This document shows, piece after piece, positions 19,145 through 28,102 of a stretch of 64,000 bases of DNA. Both the position numbers and the translations under genes were made by a program. Source of the DNA: Nakamurella lactea DSM 19367 (GTDB taxonomy: Bacteria > Actinomycetota > Actinomycetes > Mycobacteriales > Nakamurellaceae); assembly GCF_000426645.1 (NCBI RefSeq), contig NZ_AUFT01000011.1:124001-188000 (forward strand), written 5' to 3'. The notes beneath the pieces are model-generated. The model was not told the DNA's origin and did not search any database. It saw only the letters and a list, made by a program, of their open reading frames with translations. Position 1 is the first letter of the stretch; each line of letters begins with the position of its first letter.

Positions 19145-20362
19145 TCAACGATTCAGCCGACGCAACGCGACCTCGGCGAGCAGGGCCGCGCCGTCGGCGA
19201 GCACCGAGTCGTCGAAGGTGGCGAGAGCGGAGTGGTTGTCCGGGGCCGACTTCGGCTCGTCGCCTGGTGCTGCGCTCAGGAACAGGTACGAGCTGGGCAC
19301 CTCATTGGCGACGAAACTGAAGTCCTCGCTGCCGGCCTCCGGGAACGGCATCTCGAAGAAGCGCTCGGCACCGAACATCTCGGTGACGGTCGCCACCATC
19401 AGGGCATACTCGTCCGGGTCGTTCACCGTGACGGGATACCCCGGCCGGTAGTCGATCTCGGCCGTCAGCCCGTGGGCGCCGCAGATCCCGTTGGCCAGCT
19501 GGACGATCTCCCGCTGGATCTGCTCGCGGTTCTCCGTGGAGAAGGTGCGCACCGTAGCCTCGATGACGGCGGTGTCGCCGATGATGTTGTCCTTGGTGCC
19601 GGCAGAGATCTTGCCGACGGTCACCACGACCGGGTCGAAGATGTCGAACCGTCTGGTCACCATGGTCTGCAGCGCCAGCACGATCTCACAGGCCACCGGG
19701 ACCGGATCCTTGGCCAGGAACGGCTGCGAGCCGTGCCCACCGCGGCCGACCACCGTCAGATAGACCTCGTCGGCCGCGGACATCAGCGGACCCGGACGCC
19801 CGGACCAGGTGCCCTTCGGATGCCCGGCCGCGCCCACGTGCAGCGCATAGGCGGCATCCACCCGACGACCGGCGGCGGTCAGCAGGCCCTCGGCGATCAT
19901 CGGTGCCGCCCCACCGGGCCCCTCCTCGCCGGGCTGGAACATGAACACCACGTCGCCGGCGAGTTCGGCGCGCAGCTCGTGCAGGATCTTCACCGCGCCG
20001 ACCAGGCCGGCCACATGCAGGTCGTGGCCGCAGGCGTGCATCAGGCCGTTCGAGCTGGCGAAGTCGAGTCCGGTGCGCTCGGCAACCGGCAGCCCGTCCA
20101 TGTCGCCGCGGAGCAGCACCACCGGACTGCTCTCCGTGCGCTTGCCTCCACGCAGGACCGCCACCACGGACGTCAGCCCCGAGCCGGTGGTGATCTCCAG
20201 CTCCAGCCCGGCCAGCTGGTCGAGGATGGCCCGTTGGGTGCGCGGATTCTGCAGCTCCAGTTCCGGATCGGCGTGCAGCCGACGGCGGAGTGCAGTCATT
20301 TCGGGCGCGAGGCGGGCGGCGATCTCGGCGGTGCGGGTGGCGGCGGGGGTCGTCGGGTTCAT
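19145..20362 (-). CDS. M20 family amidohydrolase / metallopeptidase
   Basis: 405 aa, typical of the M20D aminoacylase/hippurate hydrolase group. Metal-binding and catalytic motifs: LLRGDMDGLPV, LMHACGHDLHVAG, FQPGEEGPGGA, and a late HSALATFDD histidine. These cytosolic enzymes hydrolyse N-acyl amino acids or related amides with two divalent metals. The N terminus TRTAEIAARLAPEMTALRRRLHADPELELQN is canonical. It is 70 bp downstream of the regulator gene in the same orientation but has no obvious functional tie to it. The specific substrate cannot be read from sequence. Confidence 0.92.
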   Translation of the reverse strand: MNPTTPAATRTAEIAARLAPEMTALRRRLHADPELELQNPRTQRAILDQLAGLELEITTGSGLTSVVAVLRGGKRTESSPVVLLRGDMDGLPVAERTGLDFASSNGLMHACGHDLHVAGLVGAVKILHELRAELAGDVVFMFQPGEEGPGGAAPMIAEGLLTAAGRRVDAAYALHVGAAGHPKGTWSGRPGPLMSAADEVYLTVVGRGGHGSQPFLAKDPVPVACEIVLALQTMVTRRFDIFDPVVVTVGKISAGTKDNIIGDTAVIEATVRTFSTENREQIQREIVQLANGICGAHGLTAEIDYRPGYPVTVNDPDEYALMVATVTEMFGAERFFEMPFPEAGSEDFSFVANEVPSSYLFLSAAPGDEPKSAPDNHSALATFDDSVLADGAALLAEVALRRLNR

Positions 20363-20426
20363 GTGTTGATCGTTGCAGGTGCGCCCGGCGCCGGCGCGCG
20401 GGACAGCCCCGCTACGCCTCGGGGGG

Positions 20427-21755
20427 TTACACCACGATGCGGAGCGGGTTCTGCAGCAGCGATGTGAGGTCGGCCAGGAAGGTCGCGCCGGTGGCGCCGT
20501 CCAGCACCCGGTGGTCGACCGTCAGGGTCAGCTTCATCACCTTGCGGACGACGATCTCGCCGTCGGCGACCGCGGTCTGCTCGGTGGTGGCGCCGACCGC
20601 CAGGATCGCCGCCTCCGGTGGGTTCAGCACCGCGGTGAAATTGTCGATGCCGAACATCCCGAGATTGCTGATGGTGAAGGTCCCGCCGGCGAACTCGTCC
20701 GGCTTCAGCCTGCCATCGCGTGCCCTGGTCGCCAGGTCCTTGGCCTCGGTGGAGATCTGCGAGACGCTCTTGCGGTCCGGGTCCCTGACCACGGGCACGA
20801 TCAGTCCGTCCGGCAGGGCGACGGCCACACCGACATGCACCCGGTGGTGGCGGATGATCGAATCTTCACCGAAGGACGAGTTCACCTCGGGGTGCGCGCG
20901 CAAGGTCACCGCGCAGGCACGGATCAGCAGATCGGTCACGCTGATCTTCACCCCGTCCGCCCCGAGCCCGGCGTTGATCTGCGCGCGGAAGTCGGTGAGC
21001 GGCCCGGCATCCACCAGCGTGGTCAGGTAGAACTGCGGCACCGCGAACGCCTCGGTGAGCCGACGCGCGGTGATCCTGCGGATGTTGCTGAGCGGGAGTT
21101 GTTCGTCGTCATCCCCGACGGCGCCGACCTGTGCTGCGGCCACCGGGACGGCCCCGGCGGTCGCGGCCGGACCGGCGGGAACCGGCCCTGCCGTGCCGAC
21201 GGGCTCGGTGATCTTGGTCGACGCGGCGCTGTCGGCGATCAACCGATCAACGTCCACCCGGATGATCCGGCCACCGGGTCCGGTGCCGGTGACCGTCGAC
21301 AGGTCGATGTCGTGCGTGCGGGCCAACGACCGAACGACCGGGGATGCCTTGAGCCGCACCGCCTCCGGGGCGGCGCCGGCGGATCCGCCCGACGCCGGAA
21401 CCGCCCCGGACGCTGCCAGGGTCGGTGCTGCCGGGGTTGGTGCTGCGGCCGTGGCAGGCGCGGCCGGCGCGGCAGCTGCTGCCGTCGCAGACGGCGCGGC
21501 CGGCGATCCGTCATCGGCACCCGCATCGGCGATCACCGCGATCGGTTCGCCGATCGGCACCACCTGACCCGGCGGCACCAGTATCTTCTGCAGCACGCCG
21601 TCGGAGTAGCTCTCCAGGTCCATCACGGCCTTGTCGGTCTCGATCTCCGCCAGCACATCGCCGCGACGGACCTCGTCGTTCTCCGACTTGAGCCACTGCC
21701 CGATCGACCCCTCGGTCATCGTGTCGGACAGCCGGGGCATGAGAACGTCGGTCAT
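20427..21755 (-). CDS. pdhC: 2-oxoacid dehydrogenase complex E2 (dihydrolipoamide acyltransferase)
   Basis: 442 aa. N-terminal lipoyl domain with the lipoylated lysine K42 in IETDKAVMD, an Ala/Pro-rich linker (~80-130), an E1/E3-binding domain (KASPVVRSLARTHDIDLSTVTGTGPGGRI, ~135-170) and a CoA-acyltransferase catalytic domain with H415 and D419 in DHRVLDG. The start overlaps the E1beta stop by 4 nt (ATGA), which indicates translational coupling. It carries acyl groups from E1 to CoA. Pyruvate is the likeliest substrate, but acetoin or branched-chain acids are possible. No E3 gene is nearby, so E3 must come from elsewhere. Confidence 0.93.
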   Translation of the reverse strand: MTDVLMPRLSDTMTEGSIGQWLKSENDEVRRGDVLAEIETDKAVMDLESYSDGVLQKILVPPGQVVPIGEPIAVIADAGADDGSPAAPSATAAAAAPAAPATAAAPTPAAPTLAASGAVPASGGSAGAAPEAVRLKASPVVRSLARTHDIDLSTVTGTGPGGRIIRVDVDRLIADSAASTKITEPVGTAGPVPAGPAATAGAVPVAAAQVGAVGDDDEQLPLSNIRRITARRLTEAFAVPQFYLTTLVDAGPLTDFRAQINAGLGADGVKISVTDLLIRACAVTLRAHPEVNSSFGEDSIIRHHRVHVGVAVALPDGLIVPVVRDPDRKSVSQISTEAKDLATRARDGRLKPDEFAGGTFTISNLGMFGIDNFTAVLNPPEAAILAVGATTEQTAVADGEIVVRKVMKLTLTVDHRVLDGATGATFLADLTSLLQNPLRIVV

Positions 21756-22756
21756 CGAGACTCTCCTCGGGTGAACCGGGTCGCGTCCAACACCTCGTTG
21801 ATGACCCGGACCAGAACGTCTGCATCGGGAAGTGCGATGCGCTCCAACGACTTCGCGTACGGCAACGGGATCTCCGCCGCCGCCACCCTGCGCACCGGAG
21901 CGTCCAGATAGTCGAAGGCGCCCTCGGCGATGCTGGCGGCCACCTCGGCACCGATGCCGTAGGTGAGCCAGTCGTCCTCGAGCACCACCGCCCGGCCGGT
22001 CTTGCTGACCGATCGGCAGATGGTCTCCCGGTCCAACGGCCGCAGGCTGGCCAGGTCGACCACCTCGACCGAGACACCCTCGGACTCGAAGCGGGCGGCG
22101 ACGTCCAACGCGATCACCGCCGAACGCGAATACCCGACGACCGTGATGTCCGTGCCCGGTTTGATCACCTGCGCCCGACCGATGGTCGCGACCTGTTCAC
22201 CGTCCGGCACTTCGCCTTTGGTGTTGTACAGCGCCAGGTTCTCCAGCACGATCACCGGGTCGTCGTCGCGGATCGCTGCGGTCAGCATCGCCTTGGCATC
22301 CCGCGGGGTGGCGGGGGCGACCACCTTCAGGCCGGGGACGTGCGCGTACCACACCTCCAGGTTCTGCGAGTGGGTGGCGGCCAACTGCTGGCCGCCACCG
22401 CCCGGGGTGCGGATGACCATCGGGACGGCGGTCTGACCGCCGAACATGCCGTAGATCTTGGCGGCATGGTTGACGATCTGGTCGATGGCCAGCAGCGAGA
22501 AGTTGATCGTCATGATCTCCACCACCGGCCGCATCCCGAGCATCGCCGCTCCGACGGCCGCACCGACGAAACCCTCCTCGGCGATCGGGGTGTCCCGGAC
22601 GCGCTCCGGTCCGAACTCGGCCAGCAGCCCGGCGGTGATCTTGTACGACCCCTCGAAGATGCCGATCTCCTCGCCCAACAGGATCACGGATGGGTCCAGG
22701 GTCATCTCCTCACGCAGGGCATCGTGAAGTGCCTGCCGGTAGGTGATCTCGGCCAT
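21752..22756 (-). CDS. pdhB: 2-oxoacid dehydrogenase E1 component, beta subunit
   Basis: 334 aa. Starts MAEITYRQALHDALREEM and contains VILLGEEIGIFEGSYKITAGL and RVRDTPIAEEGFVGAAVGAAM, signature stretches of the transketolase-like beta subunit that helps bind thiamine diphosphate and decarboxylate the 2-oxoacid with E1alpha. The ATG shares one base with the E1alpha stop (TGATG), and its own stop overlaps the E2 ATG. The compact gene order alpha-beta-E2 ensures fixed stoichiometry. An alternative start at 22768 would add four residues. Confidence 0.93.
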   Translation of the reverse strand: MAEITYRQALHDALREEMTLDPSVILLGEEIGIFEGSYKITAGLLAEFGPERVRDTPIAEEGFVGAAVGAAMLGMRPVVEIMTINFSLLAIDQIVNHAAKIYGMFGGQTAVPMVIRTPGGGGQQLAATHSQNLEVWYAHVPGLKVVAPATPRDAKAMLTAAIRDDDPVIVLENLALYNTKGEVPDGEQVATIGRAQVIKPGTDITVVGYSRSAVIALDVAARFESEGVSVEVVDLASLRPLDRETICRSVSKTGRAVVLEDDWLTYGIGAEVAASIAEGAFDYLDAPVRRVAAAEIPLPYAKSLERIALPDADVLVRVINEVLDATRFTRGESR

Positions 22757-23850
22757 CAGTCGTCCCATCCCACCGGTAGCACCGGATCGCCGGGCATGGC
22801 CCGTGGTGTGTTCGGCACCTCGGTGGCATACGCGTAGGAGAACAGTTCGTCCGGTGCCGGCTCCGGGCTGGCGTCGGCGAAGGCGACAGCGTCCGCGACC
22901 GTCCGTTCGACCGCGCTGTCGATGGCGTGCGCGGCCTCGGCGTCCAGCACGCCGGCGCCGATCAACTGCTCCCGGAAGGCGGGCAGCGGATCCCGGCTGC
23001 GCAGTTCTGCGGTTTCCTCCCGGCTGCGGTACCGCGCCGGATCCACCACCGAGTGTCCACGCAGCCGCACACTCATCGTCTCCAACAGTCCCGGCTTTCG
23101 CTCGGTCCTGGCCCGCTGCAGCATCGCTGTTGCCGCCTCCCGGACCGCGATCACGTCGTTGCCGTCCGCCCGTTCTCCGGGGATCCGATACGAGCAACCC
23201 CGCTTGTACAGCTCGGGTTCGCCGGCCGCGTGCTCCACCGTCGTCGCCATACCGAGGCCGTTGTTGATCACCACATAGACGATGGGCAGGTGCCAGATCG
23301 CCGCCAGGTTCAACGATTCGTGGAAGGCACCGATGTTCGTCGTCCCGTCTCCCATCTGGCACATCACGGCGTCGGCGTCCGGGCCTGCTTCGCCCTGCAG
23401 GGTGAGCGCCAGGGCCGCCCCGGTGGCCGGCGGGAGCTGCCCGCCGACGATGCCGTAGCCGCCGAGCATCCGGCGCTTCACGTCGAACAGGTGCATGGAC
23501 CCGCCGCGTCCGCCGGAGACCCCGTCCACCCGTCCGAACAACTCGGCCATCACCGGGCCGGGCTCCATGCCACGACACAGCGCGTATCCGTGGTCGCGGT
23601 AATTCGTGAACAGGTAGTCGGTGGGCCGCAGGGCCGCCATCAACCCGACGACGGTCGCTTCCTCGCCGAGGTTGAGGTGGCAGTAGCCACCGATCTTGGC
23701 CTTGGTGTACATCTCGCCGGCCCTGGTCTCGAACTCCCGGATCAGCGCCATCCGCCGGTAGTAGTCGATCAGCACCTCCGGCGGCTCGCCCGCGGTCGGG
23801 TTGGCCGCCGCGGCCGCGCGCTTGACGGAACCCCGTGCTCTGCCTGGCAT
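22756..23850 (-). CDS. pdhA: 2-oxoacid dehydrogenase E1 component, alpha subunit
   Basis: 364 aa from the ATG at 23850, preceded by GGAG at about -9; a GTG ten codons upstream lacks a ribosome site. The thiamine-diphosphate motif is GDGTTNIGAFHESLNLAAIWHLPIVYVVINN, with GGRGGSMHLFD and a phosphorylation-loop-like YRSREETAELRSRDP. Together with the beta subunit it performs the rate-limiting decarboxylation. First gene of the coupled alpha-beta-E2 set and 71 bp downstream of the CBS-domain gene, which may share its transcript. Confidence 0.93.
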   Translation of the reverse strand: MPGRARGSVKRAAAAANPTAGEPPEVLIDYYRRMALIREFETRAGEMYTKAKIGGYCHLNLGEEATVVGLMAALRPTDYLFTNYRDHGYALCRGMEPGPVMAELFGRVDGVSGGRGGSMHLFDVKRRMLGGYGIVGGQLPPATGAALALTLQGEAGPDADAVMCQMGDGTTNIGAFHESLNLAAIWHLPIVYVVINNGLGMATTVEHAAGEPELYKRGCSYRIPGERADGNDVIAVREAATAMLQRARTERKPGLLETMSVRLRGHSVVDPARYRSREETAELRSRDPLPAFREQLIGAGVLDAEAAHAIDSAVERTVADAVAFADASPEPAPDELFSYAYATEVPNTPRAMPGDPVLPVGWDD

Positions 23851-23921
23851 CTCAGGCTCCGTACCGGTCGATCGGGCCACCGGATGACGATCGTCGAATG
23901 GGATGGTTGCGCCGCCTCACG

Positions 23922-24410
23922 TCACGCTCCGGGGAGTTGTTCCTGCAGATGGAACCGATCGCCGCTGCCCCCGCACTTCGGGCAGGACGACGGCTGACGG
24001 GCGCCGCGGACCGACTCGCCGCACACCCCGCAGACCCATTCGACCAGCCGGCCGACCAGGTCGTGCCGGGTGATCATGCCGGCCAGCCGGCCGGCGGCGA
24101 GTACCGGAACCCGGCGGATCGGCTGGTCCACCAGGATCTGCCGTACCTGCTCGATGTCGGTGTCGGTACTGACGCTGACCACAGTTGTGGTCATCACGTC
24201 GGCCGCGGTCCGTCCGGTCCTGGCCAACAGATCTCGCTCGCTCACCAGGCCGAGCACCACGCCGGATTCGTCGACCACCGGGACGCCGCTGATCCGCCTG
24301 GTGGTCAGCAACTCGGCAATCAGCGCAACGGAACTGTCCGGCGCCACCGAGATCGCGGGCGTCGTCATCACCTGTCCTGCCGTGATTCCGGCAGCGGGCA
24401 TTGTCTCCAT
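23922..24410 (-). CDS. Paired CBS-domain protein with C-terminal zinc ribbon
   Basis: 162 aa. Two CBS motifs (about residues 8-62 and 70-122; VMTTPAISVAPDSS...GVPVVDESGVVLGLVSERDLL and VMTTTVVSVSTDTD...RRVPVLAAGRLAGMITRHDLV) form one Bateman module, which usually senses adenine nucleotides. The last ~38 residues hold C127xxC130...C143xxC146, a rubredoxin-like zinc ribbon. GAGGTGG precedes the ATG. Position upstream of the E1/E2 genes makes an energy-sensing role for that complex an attractive inference, but no direct evidence links them. Confidence 0.85.
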   Translation of the reverse strand: METMPAAGITAGQVMTTPAISVAPDSSVALIAELLTTRRISGVPVVDESGVVLGLVSERDLLARTGRTAADVMTTTVVSVSTDTDIEQVRQILVDQPIRRVPVLAAGRLAGMITRHDLVGRLVEWVCGVCGESVRGARQPSSCPKCGGSGDRFHLQEQLPGA

Positions 24411-24458
24411 CGGACCACCTCACCCCGAGGCTAGCAGCGCGGACGGAACCCTGCCGGG

Positions 24459-24464
24459 TACCCT
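24459..24464 (+). promoter_or_regulatory. -10 box of a leaderless promoter (cupin gene)
   Basis: TACCCT ends 6 nt before the ATG at 24471, so the transcript should start at the A of the start codon. No ribosome site is present. Confidence 0.55.
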
Positions 24465-24470
24465 CACGAC

Positions 24471-24803
24471 ATGCACAAGGCCTCGATCGCCGCGCTCGTC
24501 CGCCAGGAGCTGGACGCCGCCAGGGCCGCCTCGAGCGGCCGGAGCGCGAAGACGGTCTTCGGCGGCCACGAGAAGGTGCTGCGGCAGACCGTCATCGCGC
24601 TGACCAAGGATCGCGCCCTTGACGAGCACGTCAGCCCCGGCGAGGCCACCATCTACGTGCTGCAGGGCCGGGTGCAGATGGACAGCGGCGGTGATTCCTG
24701 GACCGCAAGGGTCGGTGATCTGCTGATCGTCCCGTCGGCCAACCTGACCCTGAAGGCGCTCGAGGACTCCGCGGTACTGCTGACGGTCGCCAAGTTCGGC
24801 TGA
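24471..24803 (+). CDS. Small cupin-domain protein
   Basis: 110 aa. A single cupin barrel (DEHVSPGEATIYVLQGRVQMDSGGDSWTARVGDLLIVPSANLTLKALEDSAVLLTVAKF) with an N-terminal helix. Only one of the usual cupin histidines is clear (H53 in DEHVSPGEA); the second motif has no histidine, so metal binding may be lost or different. It is monocistronic, divergent from the CBS gene and convergent with acetoacetyl-CoA synthetase. Function unknown; small-molecule binding is likely for this fold. Confidence 0.8.
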   Translation: MHKASIAALVRQELDAARAASSGRSAKTVFGGHEKVLRQTVIALTKDRALDEHVSPGEATIYVLQGRVQMDSGGDSWTARVGDLLIVPSANLTLKALEDSAVLLTVAKFG

Positions 24804-24819
24804 GCGCTGCCCTCTGGCG

Positions 24820-26805
24820 CTACTTCGCCGACCGGGCGGCGGCCAGGAATGCGTCCAGCCCTGCCGGATCGGCCAACGCATCCTTGGATACCGCGGTGTC
24901 GACGGGCATCCCGGCAAGGATCCGCTTCACCGGCACCTCGCACTTCTTGCCGTTGAGCGTTCGCGGGACCGACGGCACCGCGATCACCGTGCCCGGCACG
25001 TGCCGGGGCGACAGCTCGGAGCGGATCGCCGCCCGCACCCTGGCGGTGACCGCGTCCAGGTCGGCACCGCCGGCGAGCACCACGAACAGCAGCAGATCGC
25101 CCTCGCCGGACGCGTCGGAGGTGTCGATCACCAGGGAGTCGAGCACTCCGGGATCGCTCTCGGCGACCCGGTAGAACTCGGCGGTGCCCATCCGCACGCC
25201 GCCGCGGTTGAGAGTGGCGTCGGACCGGCCCTCGATGACGCAGGAACCCCTGGAGGTGATCCGGATCCAGTCGCCGTGCCGCCAGACCCCCGGGTAGTCG
25301 TCGAAGTACGCCGCCCGAAGCTTGGACCCGCCGTCGTCACCCCAGAACGAGACCGGCATCGACGGCATCGGCGCGGTCAGCACCAGCTCACCGACATCAC
25401 CGATCAGCGCGCCGCCCTGCTCGTCGAACGCCTCGACCCTGGCGCCCAGCGCGCGACAGGAGATCTCCCCCATCCACACCGGAACCGTCGGCGCCGCACC
25501 GACAATCGCCGTGCACAGGTCGGTACCACCGGACACCGAACAGATCTGCACCCGTGGCCCGACGTGCTCCATGATCCAGCGGAAGCCGTCGGTGGACAGC
25601 GGAGAACCGGTCGATCCGACGGCCACGACCGAGGTCAGATCCAGCTCATCGGACGGCGTCAGACCCTTGGCCCGGCAGGAGGAGATGAACGGCGCCGAGG
25701 TGCCGAAGTACGTCACCCGGTGCCGCTCGGCCAGCCGCCACAGCGCCAGCAGATCCGGGTACCCGGGATTGCCGTCGTACAGCACGATGGTCGAACCGAC
25801 GAGCAGCCCACCGACCAGGTAGTTCCACATCATCCAGCCGGTGGTGGTGAACCACAGGAACCGGTCGCCCGGCCCGAGATCGCTGTGCAGCCGCAGCATC
25901 TTCAGGTGCTCCAGCAGGATCCCACCCACCGACTGCACGATCGGCTTCGGCAACCCCGTGGTGCCGGACGAGTACAGCACCCACAGCGGAGCCTCGAAAT
26001 CCACCGGCACGTAGTCGATCTCGGCCGGCTGTCCGATCTCGGCGGTGAACTCGTCCCAGCCGGTGGTGCCGGCCGGCAGCGGCCGCCCGAGGGTCGGCAC
26101 GATCACCGTCGCGGACAGCCCGGGCAGCGCCGCCCGCACCCTCGCGACCGTCTCGCCGGTATCGAACTCCTTGCCCCCGTACCGGTATCCGTCGACCGCA
26201 ATGAATACGGTCGGCTCGATCTGGGTGAACCGGTCGATCACCGACGCCGGGCCGAAGTCCGGCGAGCACGACGACCACACCGCGCCCGACGCCGCGGTCG
26301 CCAGGAACGCCACCAGGGCGTGGATGCCGTTGGGCGCCAACGCGACCACCCGGTCGCCGGCCACCACTCCGGCCCGCCGCAGTCCGGCCTGAGCGCGGGC
26401 GACCTGCTGTCGGAGCTGTCCGAGCGTCACCAGCTCTTCGGTGTCGCCCTCGTCGGTGACGATCACCGCGAGATCACCGTCGGCCCGGCCGTCGATCGCG
26501 GCGAGGGCGTGTTCGGCGTAGTTCAGGGTGCCTCCCGGGAACCAACGGGCGCCTGGCATCGACGCATCCGGCAGCACCGCCTGCGGGCGGTTCACCCAGC
26601 GCACACCGAAGTAGTCGGCCAGCGCTCCCCAGAAGCCCGGCAGATCGGTGGTGGAGTACTCCCACAACGCGGCGTAGTCGCCGAAGTCCTGCCCGGTCCG
26701 GTCGGCCAGGAAGCCGGCGAAGTCGGTGATCGCCGCCCTGGCGACCCGTTCCGGCGTCGGCTGCCAGAGGATCTCGGGAGCGATGCCGGTGCCGGATTTC
26801 GTCAT
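24820..26805 (-). CDS. aacS: Acetoacetate--CoA ligase
   Basis: 661 aa, the family length. It opens ILWQPTPERVARAAITDFAGFL, typical of acetoacetyl-CoA synthetase, and has the AMP-binding P-loop VLYSSGTTGLPKPIVQSVGG, the GEISCRALGARVEAFDEQG region and the C-terminal catalytic lysine in LNGKKCEVPVKRIL. The enzyme activates acetoacetate with ATP and CoA, feeding ketone-body or polyhydroxybutyrate carbon into acetyl-CoA. It is monocistronic, with its stop 17 bp from the convergent cupin stop. Confidence 0.95.
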   Translation of the reverse strand: MTKSGTGIAPEILWQPTPERVARAAITDFAGFLADRTGQDFGDYAALWEYSTTDLPGFWGALADYFGVRWVNRPQAVLPDASMPGARWFPGGTLNYAEHALAAIDGRADGDLAVIVTDEGDTEELVTLGQLRQQVARAQAGLRRAGVVAGDRVVALAPNGIHALVAFLATAASGAVWSSCSPDFGPASVIDRFTQIEPTVFIAVDGYRYGGKEFDTGETVARVRAALPGLSATVIVPTLGRPLPAGTTGWDEFTAEIGQPAEIDYVPVDFEAPLWVLYSSGTTGLPKPIVQSVGGILLEHLKMLRLHSDLGPGDRFLWFTTTGWMMWNYLVGGLLVGSTIVLYDGNPGYPDLLALWRLAERHRVTYFGTSAPFISSCRAKGLTPSDELDLTSVVAVGSTGSPLSTDGFRWIMEHVGPRVQICSVSGGTDLCTAIVGAAPTVPVWMGEISCRALGARVEAFDEQGGALIGDVGELVLTAPMPSMPVSFWGDDGGSKLRAAYFDDYPGVWRHGDWIRITSRGSCVIEGRSDATLNRGGVRMGTAEFYRVAESDPGVLDSLVIDTSDASGEGDLLLFVVLAGGADLDAVTARVRAAIRSELSPRHVPGTVIAVPSVPRTLNGKKCEVPVKRILAGMPVDTAVSKDALADPAGLDAFLAAARSAK

Positions 26806-26935
26806 GGGACGTTCCTACACCAGCGGCCGGACCAGGGTCACGTCCAGCCTGCCGGCCGGTAGGGCCACCCCGGATGTGCGGCGGACCGGGGCCGACGCAT
26901 AGCCTCGCCGTGAGGAATCTGACGAGGAGGTCGCG

Positions 26936-28021
26936 ATGCCGGTCCGGATCCGGGAAGCGTTGGCCACGCTGCCCGCCTACGCCCCAGGCCGCACCGTGCC
27001 CGGTGCGGTCAAGCTGGCGTCCAACGAGTTGAGCTATCCGACGCTGCCGGTGGTGGCCGACGCGATCGCCGCCGCCGTCGCCGACGACTCCCCCACCTCC
27101 GTCGCGGGGATCAACCGCTATCCGGACAACGGCGCGACGAACCTGCTGGCGGCGCTGTCGGGCTACACCGGGGCGCCGGTCGGCCGACTGATCGCCGGCT
27201 GCGGCTCGGTCGCGCTGTGCCAGCAGATCGTCCAGGCGGTGGCCGGCGATGGCGACCAGGTGTTGTTCGGTTGGCGGTCGTTCGAGGCGTACCCGATCGT
27301 CACCCGGATCACCGGCGCGCTGCCGATCCAGGTCCCGGTGACCGCCGGCCACGCGCTGGACCTGGACGCGATGGCGGACGCCGTCACCCCGCAGACCCGG
27401 CTGATCTTCGTCTGCACCCCGAACAACCCCACCGGCACGGCGGTGACCTCCGCCGACCTGGAGTCGTTCCTGGACCGGGTCGGCGACGACGTGCTGGTGG
27501 TGGTCGACGAGGCCTACCGCGAGTTCGACAGCTCGCCGGATTCGCCGGACGGCGCCGCGGTGGCCCAGCGCCGGCCGAACGTGCTGGCGCTGCGCACGCT
27601 GTCCAAGGCCTACGGGCTGGCCGGCCTGCGGGTCGGCTACGCGGTGGCCGACGAACCGCTGATCGAGGCGCTGCGCAAGGTGGCGATCCCGTTCGCGCTG
27701 AACTCGGTCGCGCAGGCGGCCGCCGTCGCCGCCCTCGGCGCCGCGGACGAGCTGCGTCCGCGCTGGGAACAGGTGATCTCCGAACGGGCCCGGGTGACGG
27801 AGACGCTGCGCAGCACCGGTTTCGAGGTGCCGACGTCGCAGGCCAACTTCGTCTGGCTGCCGTTGCAGGACCGGGCGGCCGACTTCGCGGCGCACTGCGA
27901 ACAGCACGCCGTGATCGTGCGGTCGTTCTCCCACGCCGACGGTGGCGGGGTCCGGGTGACGATCGGGTCGCCCGCGGAGAACGACCAGTTCCTGGCGGCG
28001 GCGACCTCGTACCGATCCTGA
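26936..28021 (+). CDS. pat: Pyridoxal-phosphate aminotransferase, HisC/Pat type
   Basis: 361 aa. Class I/II aminotransferase with KLASNELSYPTLP, INRYPDNGATNLLAALSGYTGAP, the dinucleotide-loop CTPNNPTGT, DEAYREF and the PLP lysine in TLSKAYGLAGLRVGYA. GAGGAGG precedes the ATG. The group comprises histidinol-phosphate aminotransferases and actinobacterial aromatic aminotransferases (Pat); the short N terminus VRIREALATLPAYAPGR favours Pat. No histidine genes are adjacent, supporting the same view. The final TGA overlaps the start of a dispersed palindromic element. Confidence 0.9.
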   Translation: MPVRIREALATLPAYAPGRTVPGAVKLASNELSYPTLPVVADAIAAAVADDSPTSVAGINRYPDNGATNLLAALSGYTGAPVGRLIAGCGSVALCQQIVQAVAGDGDQVLFGWRSFEAYPIVTRITGALPIQVPVTAGHALDLDAMADAVTPQTRLIFVCTPNNPTGTAVTSADLESFLDRVGDDVLVVVDEAYREFDSSPDSPDGAAVAQRRPNVLALRTLSKAYGLAGLRVGYAVADEPLIEALRKVAIPFALNSVAQAAAVAALGAADELRPRWEQVISERARVTETLRSTGFEVPTSQANFVWLPLQDRAADFAAHCEQHAVIVRSFSHADGGGVRVTIGSPAENDQFLAAATSYRS

Positions 28022-28096
28022 AAACTCGTCCCCAGTCGCACGAATTTCGCGGCGGATTCCGGGCGGGATCGGGCCGACTGGCGACGGGTCTTCAGG
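28020..28096. repeat. Dispersed palindromic intergenic element, copy A
   Basis: About 77 bp filling the gap between the convergent pat and TauE genes. Its ends form an imperfect hairpin: ACTCGTCCCCAGTCG at the left is nearly the reverse complement of CGACTGGCGACGGGT at the right. The element is about 80 per cent identical to the sequence at 50472-50544, including GATTCCGGGC and GGATCGGGCC blocks. Confidence 0.75.
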
Positions 28097-28102
28097 CGGT
28101 CG

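Noticed and set aside
20373-21911. Long plus-strand frame across the E2 gene
   Set aside because: Antisense shadow of the Ala/Pro-rich E2 linker and lipoyl domain; no start signal.
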